This document shows, piece after piece, positions 7,387-12,187 of a DNA stretch of 12,187 bases; within the stretch, counting starts at the first letter, position 1, and every line of letters starts with the position of its first letter. The notes under the pieces were generated by a model. That model ran no database searches. It was not told the DNA's origin and worked only from the letters and a program-made list of their open reading frames with translations. Source of the DNA: Anditalea sp035461405 (GTDB lineage Bacteria; Bacteroidota; Bacteroidia; Cytophagales; Cyclobacteriaceae); contig DATHVH010000064.1 in NCBI GenBank assembly GCA_035461405.1, forward strand, positions 1 to 12,187, given 5' to 3'. Both the position numbers and the translations under genes were made by a program.

Positions 7387-8292
7387 TTAAAATTTTATAT
7401 TATGGACCTTACTAAAGTACATTTTAATCTTTTCCGGATTATCAGCATACTTTTTTTTCACTTCAAAAATTATAGTATCTACTAATGTCCTGTACCACCA
7501 GCCTTGTAAAAAATGCCATAAAAATCCTTCTTTACCATCAGTAAATCCTAACTTAAAAATATATCTATATATAAAATAAGCAAATGAGCGAATAAACAAG
7601 GGTTTTCTGGCGTAGCTAAGTTTACGTTCCCTTTTTAATTTAGCTTCATCATTAAGTTGAAAAGTGGATTGTTCGGATTTCTCCAAAAATCCGTATTCCA
7701 GATCAAGTAACTCGATAGCTTCTCGAACTGCGTAACCGTTATGTTTAGCTGACCACCAGATAATATTATTTAAATTATCATCTGCAAATTCATGCTCAAA
7801 ATCTATAATGTCTCCACTTATCACTTGCATGTGTTCATCCATCCACCTTTGCTCACTGACCACCTTCCCTTTTCTGAACAAACGCAAAATTTTGACCCTA
7901 GCTGTACCTCCTCTTTTTATATGCCGCCCTAAAAACATCCTTCTCAATGGCAATGTAATACCACTGACAGATGAATTTATTCCCGGGAGCTTATCCCCTA
8001 TTTCTTTTATCAATTCTGGTGTGAGGTATTCATCGGCATCCACTCTTAGAATCCAAGGTGTTTCTATAGGCAAATTTTCCAAAGACCAATTCAACTGCTT
8101 GGCATGGCTATTTTCCCACTTGTTTTGATAAAAATATACTCCGTATTCTTCTGCTATATTTTTAGTGTTATCTGTAGAAAATGAATCAACTATAAAAATT
8201 TTATCAGTAATTTGTTTTACGTTTTCTAAACACCTACGTAAATGAATTTCTTCATTATAGGTTAATATTATTACACTTAATTCTGACATCAT
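7387..8292 (-). CDS. GT2-family glycosyltransferase, WaaE/KdtX-like
   Basis: A 301-residue family 2 glycosyltransferase of the subgroup that includes the LPS-core enzyme WaaE/KdtX. ELSVIILTYNEE lies at 4-15, VDSFSTDNT at 35-43 (instead of the more common DDGSTD), HAKQLNWSL at 63-71 and DADEYL at 85-90, the metal-binding motif. EQRWMDEH near 147-154 follows. The C-terminal region at about 221-277 (ARKPLFIRSF, YRYIFKLGF, DGKEGFLWHFLQG) is the amphipathic, aromatic-rich tail that distinguishes this subgroup and probably docks on the membrane. Members often transfer glucose or a related sugar to LPS or exopolysaccharide intermediates; which one applies here is unknown. The start ATG follows directly on the stop of the acetyltransferase (TAAATGATG), which suggests translational coupling. 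The second in-frame ATG (residue 2) is an equally good start. Confidence 0.92.
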   Translation of the reverse strand: MMSELSVIILTYNEEIHLRRCLENVKQITDKIFIVDSFSTDNTKNIAEEYGVYFYQNKWENSHAKQLNWSLENLPIETPWILRVDADEYLTPELIKEIGDKLPGINSSVSGITLPLRRMFLGRHIKRGGTARVKILRLFRKGKVVSEQRWMDEHMQVISGDIIDFEHEFADDNLNNIIWWSAKHNGYAVREAIELLDLEYGFLEKSEQSTFQLNDEAKLKRERKLSYARKPLFIRSFAYFIYRYIFKLGFTDGKEGFLWHFLQGWWYRTLVDTIIFEVKKKYADNPEKIKMYFSKVHNIKF

Positions 8293-8859
8293 TTAATTTT
8301 TGAGAACCCTTTCTTTAACAAATTCTGCAGGGTTACCTCGTACCACTGTCCAAGGGGCTACATTTTTAAATACTACTGTTCTTGCCCCAACTACTGACCC
8401 CTGTCCTATAGTCACACCCGGCCCGATAAAGGCATCTGCTGCTACCCAAGCTTGATCTTCTATAGTGATGGGCGAGGTGATCAATGGATGGTGACTTAAG
8501 CTTATATCATGGGAAGCAGCACAGAGGTAAGCCTTTTGTGAAACTGTAGAATTCGACATTACAGTAATTTTTCCTGGATTATAACAATCCACATCTGGTG
8601 CTAAAGTAGCGTAAGGATGCATTTCCAGATTCCAAGGCGCCCATATTTTTACAGAGGCATGGATCACTGATTTATAAGAAACTTGAGCACCAAACATCCT
8701 TAAAATAAAAATTCTATATGGATTAAAAACATTTAAGATAAATGGCCTAAAAAAAAAGAATGAAAATACATTCCAGCACAACCTCCCTAACTTATTTTTC
8801 CATCCGAGATTATTCTGATATGTAGCTAAATTAATCTGATTTGCCTTTTCTTCATTCAT
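8293..8859 (-). CDS. wcaF: WcaF-like polysaccharide O-acetyltransferase (left-handed beta-helix)
   Basis: A 188-residue hexapeptide-repeat acetyltransferase that closely follows the layout of E. coli WcaF (about 182 residues). A short helical N-terminus with LRMFGAQV at 53-60 leads into ASVKIWAPWNLEM at 68-80, SQKAYLCAASHD at 107-118 and WVAADAFIGPGVTIGQGSVVGA at 138-159. The end is RGNPAEFVKER at 174-184, the classical RGNPA tail. H117 of SHD is the expected catalytic histidine. It should transfer acetyl from acetyl-CoA to a hydroxyl of a sugar in the repeat unit, in the cytoplasm and probably as a trimer. The substrate here is unlikely to be colanic acid itself; the symbol marks the family. 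Its ATG overlaps the stop of the kinase-like gene by four bases (ATGA), and its own stop abuts the next ATG, so the three genes are tightly coupled. Confidence 0.93.
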   Translation of the reverse strand: MNEEKANQINLATYQNNLGWKNKLGRLCWNVFSFFFFRPFILNVFNPYRIFILRMFGAQVSYKSVIHASVKIWAPWNLEMHPYATLAPDVDCYNPGKITVMSNSTVSQKAYLCAASHDISLSHHPLITSPITIEDQAWVAADAFIGPGVTIGQGSVVGARTVVFKNVAPWTVVRGNPAEFVKERVLKN

Positions 8860-9812
8860 ATTGTTGGGACATTTGACTGTAAAAAAGTTTGATTATACCA
8901 TTGATCAAAATTACTATCCGATAGTATTATATTAGCTAGTTGATCCCGATGTTCTTTAGCTTTATTTTTAAAACCTAAATATTTAATACCATTTCTCAAC
9001 ATGGCAAATCTTACTTGGGATTTAACATCAAAATTATCCGTAATAAATTCTCTCTTTTTAAGTTCATTTAAATAAATATTAAATAACTCTACATCCATAT
9101 ATAAATCTTTGGACGAATAGATTACTTCAATAATATCACTAAAAATCCACTTTGACTCTTCTACACATGATTCAAAATCTATAAAATATAGAGTTCTGTT
9201 TTCATCTGTAATTACATTTCCTTTATTATTTATGTCTTTATGCAACAAAAAATAATTTTTATTAGAGGGTACTTTGAAATCAAGCTTCAGGCATAATATC
9301 AGACAATCTGCCGCTAACTTTAATCCTCCTTTTGGAAGTCCAATGGTGAAAATTGTCCTGAGCACATTCCAAAAAGGCCTTCTTTGCATAGTTATGATTT
9401 TCTTTATTAAAGAAACTTTTTTATTCTGAATACTAAGTTGCAGGTCGGCCAAAGCTTTAACTAAGATGGCATCCATATCAGGTGCGTACCATCTCCCCAT
9501 AGTCCCTTCTATGTAATCCATTATCATAAAAGTTCGTCCGTCTGTATGATGGATATGGGGAAGTTTTAAATATTTAAAAGATTTACCTGACAGATGTTTA
9601 TGTATGCTTATTTCATTCCGAAAATTCAATTGATTCACGCCAATTTTATTTAATATAGAAATGAAACGTTCAGAAAAAATTTCCCATTGTTTTTCGGATG
9701 TTTTATAGATATATTTTTGATTACCCTTTGTAATAATAAAAACATTACCTTTTATCGCCTCTTTAAAAGAAAAACCATGTGCTTCAATATTATTTTTTAC
9801 TGTATTGTCCAC
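8856..9812 (-). CDS. APH/choline-kinase-like phosphotransferase in a glycosyltransferase operon
   Basis: A 318-residue protein with a kinase-like fold. The N-lobe shows YIYK with a candidate ATP-binding lysine (K37) and RNEISIHKHL at 65-74 with the helix-C glutamate (E67). The hinge is IMDYIEG at 97-103. The C-lobe has HKDINNKGNVI at 191-201, the counterpart of the catalytic loop HxDxxxxN, and IDFE at 211-214, the metal-binding aspartate. The closest type is the aminoglycoside phosphotransferase/choline kinase group, whose members phosphorylate small hydroxyl compounds. Here a sugar or lipid-linked saccharide is a plausible substrate by context. The loop has one extra residue between D193 and N199. 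The start is GTG (complement of 9810-9812), two bases after the preceding stop; no in-frame ATG occurs before the conserved N-lobe. The start is therefore less certain than the gene. Antibiotic resistance is unlikely given the operon. Confidence 0.82.
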   Translation of the reverse strand: MDNTVKNNIEAHGFSFKEAIKGNVFIITKGNQKYIYKTSEKQWEIFSERFISILNKIGVNQLNFRNEISIHKHLSGKSFKYLKLPHIHHTDGRTFMIMDYIEGTMGRWYAPDMDAILVKALADLQLSIQNKKVSLIKKIITMQRRPFWNVLRTIFTIGLPKGGLKLAADCLILCLKLDFKVPSNKNYFLLHKDINNKGNVITDENRTLYFIDFESCVEESKWIFSDIIEVIYSSKDLYMDVELFNIYLNELKKREFITDNFDVKSQVRFAMLRNGIKYLGFKNKAKEHRDQLANIILSDSNFDQWYNQTFLQSNVPTI

Positions 9813-9814
9813 AA

Positions 9815-10972
9815 TTAATTTAAATATAAGGTGGTAGGTATTGGCAAAGTGCGATCCAGCATCCAGGCATACAACTCCTTCATCTGTAGAGCTACAGCTG
9901 ATTGTCCATACTTTTTAACTACTAGTTCCTGCCCTCTCTGCCCCATGGCTACTCTTTCAGACTCTTCTAAATTTATAGCTTTATTTATTGCTGAAGTGAG
10001 AGAAATAAGATCTTTCTCCACCCACCATCCACAATTATACTCAACCAAATCACCCCATGGAGTGCCTGTGGATGCGATCACAGGAATGCCTCTAAGTAAA
10101 GCTTCGGTCACTACCATACCAAAATTTTCTGATTTACTTGGCAGCACCAGATAATTAAGTTTGGTTAGCATATCCTCTTTTTCACTTCCATTAAGAAATC
10201 CTACAAAGGATACATTATCTAATCCGTGCTGTTTTACCTGCCGTTGCAATGTCTCCCTATAGCTTTTTTCACCATCTCCTATTAGCACAAGTTCCAGATT
10301 CTTACCCGGGTGATCTTTACTGACTTTGGCCCATGCATCTATAAGGACATCTATATTTTTTATAGGGTTAAATCTTCCCATGAAACCAACCCGAATTTTG
10401 GTATCCGTATAAGGTTTTATTATTGGCATTTGCTCCGGCAACGCTAGGGGGTTAGCAATGACGGCTACTGGATTTTTGAGACCATATTCTCTGATATATT
10501 CATATTCCTGATAACAGGTAGCCTGAAGAACTGTGGCCTGATTAAGATCTTTATCCTGAAAAAGTTTAGCTGCGATTTTTTTAAACAAAGGTTTACTTTG
10601 TAATGCAGCAGGATATAGCATGCCGGACACAGTGATTAAATAGGGTTTGTTAACTCTTTGAGCAGAGATTGCAGCTTGATGTGGTAGAAATTCCCATATA
10701 CCATGCATATGAAAAAGATCATATTCACTTAATTGATCTTTGATATAATTGGAAGCTATTTTGGAGTACTGCCACTTAGGGATTTTGGAAGGAGGAATGG
10801 TATGAATGAATGCTTCGGTAGAAATCATTTCATCATTTTCATCACTAGGTTCAAACGTCACCATATCAGCCTGCAACCCAACCATCTGTAGCCCTTTCAC
10901 TAATGTATAAGAACTGAGAGACGTTCCTCCTGAACTTTTATTTAAGGAGGTTAAAATATGTAAAGATTTCAT
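9815..10972 (-). CDS. GT4-family (GT-B fold) glycosyltransferase
   Basis: A 385-residue retaining glycosyltransferase of the GT4/group 1 type. The N-terminal acceptor domain starts MKSLHILTSL with the glycine-rich GGTSLSS at 15-21, and HMHGIWEFLPH lies at 88-98. The donor domain begins with GFMGRFNPIKNIDVLIDAW at 196-214. IGDGE lies at 231-235, and PSKSENFGMVVTEAL at 278-292 contains the EX7E motif (E282, E290). It probably adds a sugar from a nucleotide donor to the undecaprenyl-linked intermediate. I choose the ATG at 10970-10972. An in-frame ATG at 11033-11035 would add 21 residues that precede the normal first beta strand and would overlap the upstream gene by 49 bases. With the chosen start the gap is 14 bases. 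The leader has no SD sequence. The gene is more GC-rich by eye than those at the left end of the window. Confidence 0.93.
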   Translation of the reverse strand: MKSLHILTSLNKSSGGTSLSSYTLVKGLQMVGLQADMVTFEPSDENDEMISTEAFIHTIPPSKIPKWQYSKIASNYIKDQLSEYDLFHMHGIWEFLPHQAAISAQRVNKPYLITVSGMLYPAALQSKPLFKKIAAKLFQDKDLNQATVLQATCYQEYEYIREYGLKNPVAVIANPLALPEQMPIIKPYTDTKIRVGFMGRFNPIKNIDVLIDAWAKVSKDHPGKNLELVLIGDGEKSYRETLQRQVKQHGLDNVSFVGFLNGSEKEDMLTKLNYLVLPSKSENFGMVVTEALLRGIPVIASTGTPWGDLVEYNCGWWVEKDLISLTSAINKAINLEESERVAMGQRGQELVVKKYGQSAVALQMKELYAWMLDRTLPIPTTLYLN

Positions 10973-10986
10973 TTTAATATCAGATT

Positions 10987-12129
10987 TTAAACATTTTTGA
11001 TAACACCACTGGGTAATACCTCTCCCTTTAACCATGGGGCTATAGGTCTGGATGCTTCATTTCCATATAGGTATTTGGTTATTCTTACAAAATATTGAGC
11101 CCCTTGCAGACCAGTAATTTTCTTATACGCCCATTGTTGTATGGCTATCCTATCTTCAGGTGATGTAGGGCCTGCTATAATGGATTTTTTAAATATTTGT
11201 TTGAAGCCTGGATTTCCTTTTAAATTAAATACATATCCCCTTTTTTCGTCAAGTAGTAATGTAGCCGATCCAGATTTATTGCTCACTATAACTCTCGTAC
11301 CAGCCATCAGTGCTTCATTGACTACAGCACCCCAGCCATCAAATAAACTTGGCAATACTAAATAATCATGGGATGACATAAGTGCCATCACTTCATTATT
11401 TGATTTCTTGCCTAGAAAATGGATTTTGGCATTTGATAGAGCAATTGTTTTGATTTCTTCTTCTAATGGTCCTACCCCTATTACTGTAAATTTGGATATA
11501 CCAGAAGCCATAGGCACAACATCATTTAGTACTGGAACGATATTTTTTCTCTCGATCAAGGCCCCAACGAATAAATAACTAGGCAATACTTCACTAATGG
11601 GATCATTAGTATGATTTATCAATTCCCCATTATCTTCAGTAAAATACGCCCAATCCCATATTTTTTCTTTTGGGAAGCCTACTTTCTCATAACATGCTCT
11701 TCCTAAAAAACCTTTGACAAGTATAGCATCTATATATTGATTATACCGCAGTTTAAAAATCCAGTATTTGAGAATTCTCATCTTTCCTTTCCACCCATCT
11801 AAATTTAAAGGTTCGAGATGAATAATTATTCTCACTTTCTTACTTATAGCTAGTTTTAAAGCTTTATATACAAAAGGAAAAGCATCGATTCCTCCAAAGG
11901 AATGAATCGCAAATGGTTTTGAATCAAAAATGGAATTGATCTGCTCGTCATCAGGAGAAACAATTACTTCCACTCCCTCCAAATCTGGTTTCTCCCACCC
12001 TAGATCTTTTCTATTTTCAGCCCATTCCTTAGAAAGCAATAAAGTAACCTTATGCTTAACTGCCAGAATTCTTAAAAATGCAGATTGGGGCATGCTAAGG
12101 CAATATTGCCAAAATACAAATTGAGTCAT
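10987..12129 (-). CDS. GT4-like (GT-B fold) glycosyltransferase
   Basis: A 380-residue GT-B glycosyltransferase. The acceptor half starts MTQFVFWQYCLSMPQ, with IHSFGGIDAFPF at 75-86 and IHLEPLNLDGWKGKMR at 103-118. The donor half shows FVGALIERKNIVPVL at 187-201, VIGVGPLEEEI at 216-226, IHFLGKKSNNEV at 236-247 and LPSLFDGWGAVVNEAL at 259-274. In that last block the first glutamate of the EX7E motif is replaced by aspartate (D264, then E272), a substitution seen in FDGWG-type members, so activity is not excluded. The N-terminus resembles enzymes that begin with FWQ near the acceptor loop. Expected role: transfer of one sugar in repeat-unit assembly at the cytoplasmic membrane. Its ATG may overlap the stop of an upstream gene by one base (TAATG). 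Confidence 0.9.
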   Translation of the reverse strand: MTQFVFWQYCLSMPQSAFLRILAVKHKVTLLLSKEWAENRKDLGWEKPDLEGVEVIVSPDDEQINSIFDSKPFAIHSFGGIDAFPFVYKALKLAISKKVRIIIHLEPLNLDGWKGKMRILKYWIFKLRYNQYIDAILVKGFLGRACYEKVGFPKEKIWDWAYFTEDNGELINHTNDPISEVLPSYLFVGALIERKNIVPVLNDVVPMASGISKFTVIGVGPLEEEIKTIALSNAKIHFLGKKSNNEVMALMSSHDYLVLPSLFDGWGAVVNEALMAGTRVIVSNKSGSATLLLDEKRGYVFNLKGNPGFKQIFKKSIIAGPTSPEDRIAIQQWAYKKITGLQGAQYFVRITKYLYGNEASRPIAPWLKGEVLPSGVIKNV

Positions 12130-12187
12130 TATATGATGGATCTTTTACCTGTTTGTGTATACATTTCTATATTGCCCAATAACAACC
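12129..12187 (-). CDS. Possible C-terminal tail of an upstream gene
   Basis: One minus-strand frame enters from the right edge, reads 18 codons (ending GKRSII) and stops at TAA, complement of 12129-12131. That stop overlaps the next ATG as TAATG, an arrangement common in tight operons. A second frame ends at 12145-12147 with 13 codons, leaving a 15-base gap, and is the alternative. Too little is visible to assign a family. Confidence 0.35.
   Translation of the reverse strand, partial: LLLGNIEMYTQTGKRSII

Noticed and set aside
8856..9812. Aminoglycoside resistance gene
   Set aside because: The fold is APH-like, but the gene is translationally packed between a polysaccharide GT4 and an acetyltransferase, and the catalytic loop differs from resistance enzymes, so a biosynthetic role is more likely.
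10973..11035. Upstream ATG that would extend the GT4 protein by 21 residues
   Set aside because: The extra residues lie before the conserved first beta strand (MKSLHILTSL) and would make the gene overlap its neighbour by 49 bases. The ATG at 10970-10972 gives normal length and a 14-base gap.

Overview
The window is an interior piece of a surface-polysaccharide (capsule, exopolysaccharide or O-antigen type) biosynthesis cluster. Every supported gene lies on the minus strand, so transcription runs from position 12187 towards position 1. I see eleven genes: nine sugar- or phosphate-transferring enzymes or likely enzymes, one acetyltransferase and one nucleotide-sugar-forming enzyme. In addition there is probably the tail of a twelfth gene at the right edge. 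The DNA is AT-rich, gaps are extremely AT-rich, and the leaders I checked in front of start codons carry A/T tracts rather than Shine-Dalgarno sequences. Together with the gene families this points to a member of the Bacteroidota. That assignment is inference; the genus cannot be read from the window.

Region 1 (about 12187 to 5517) is a tight operon. It reads: possible upstream gene tail, GT-B glycosyltransferase (10987-12129), GT4 glycosyltransferase (9815-10972), APH/choline-kinase-like phosphotransferase (8856-9812, GTG start), WcaF-like acetyltransferase (8293-8859), WaaE/KdtX-like GT2 (7387-8292), WcaE-like GT2 (6604-7353) and a GT-B-like protein of unassigned family (5517-6575). Spacings are a 4-base overlap, 0, 2, 14, 28 and 33 bases, which suggests one transcript and coupled translation.

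Region 2 (about 5516 to 1) is looser: rfbA (4590-5462), then three GT2 glycosyltransferases (3368-4402, 2127-3125, 807-1808) separated by gaps of 187, 242 and 318 bases, and at the left edge the N-terminal 249 residues of a second copy of the unassigned GT-B-like family (1-747). Two of the GT2 genes are clear duplicates of each other, and the edge gene is a paralogue of 5517-6575. This half therefore looks built by duplication and accretion.

Working model: RfbA makes dTDP-glucose as an entry to deoxysugars such as dTDP-rhamnose or amino-deoxysugars. The glycosyltransferases add sugars one after another to a lipid-linked repeat unit at the cytoplasmic face of the inner membrane. WcaF-like acetylates a sugar, and the APH-like protein may phosphorylate a sugar. 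No flippase, polymerase, export protein or initiating phosphoglycosyl transferase is in the window. I did not find RNA genes, CRISPR arrays, insertion sequences or convincing terminators. The most rewarding items are the paralogous GT-B-like family, the duplicated GT2 pair with a nearly identical nucleotide island, and the kinase-like protein with an unusual catalytic loop.
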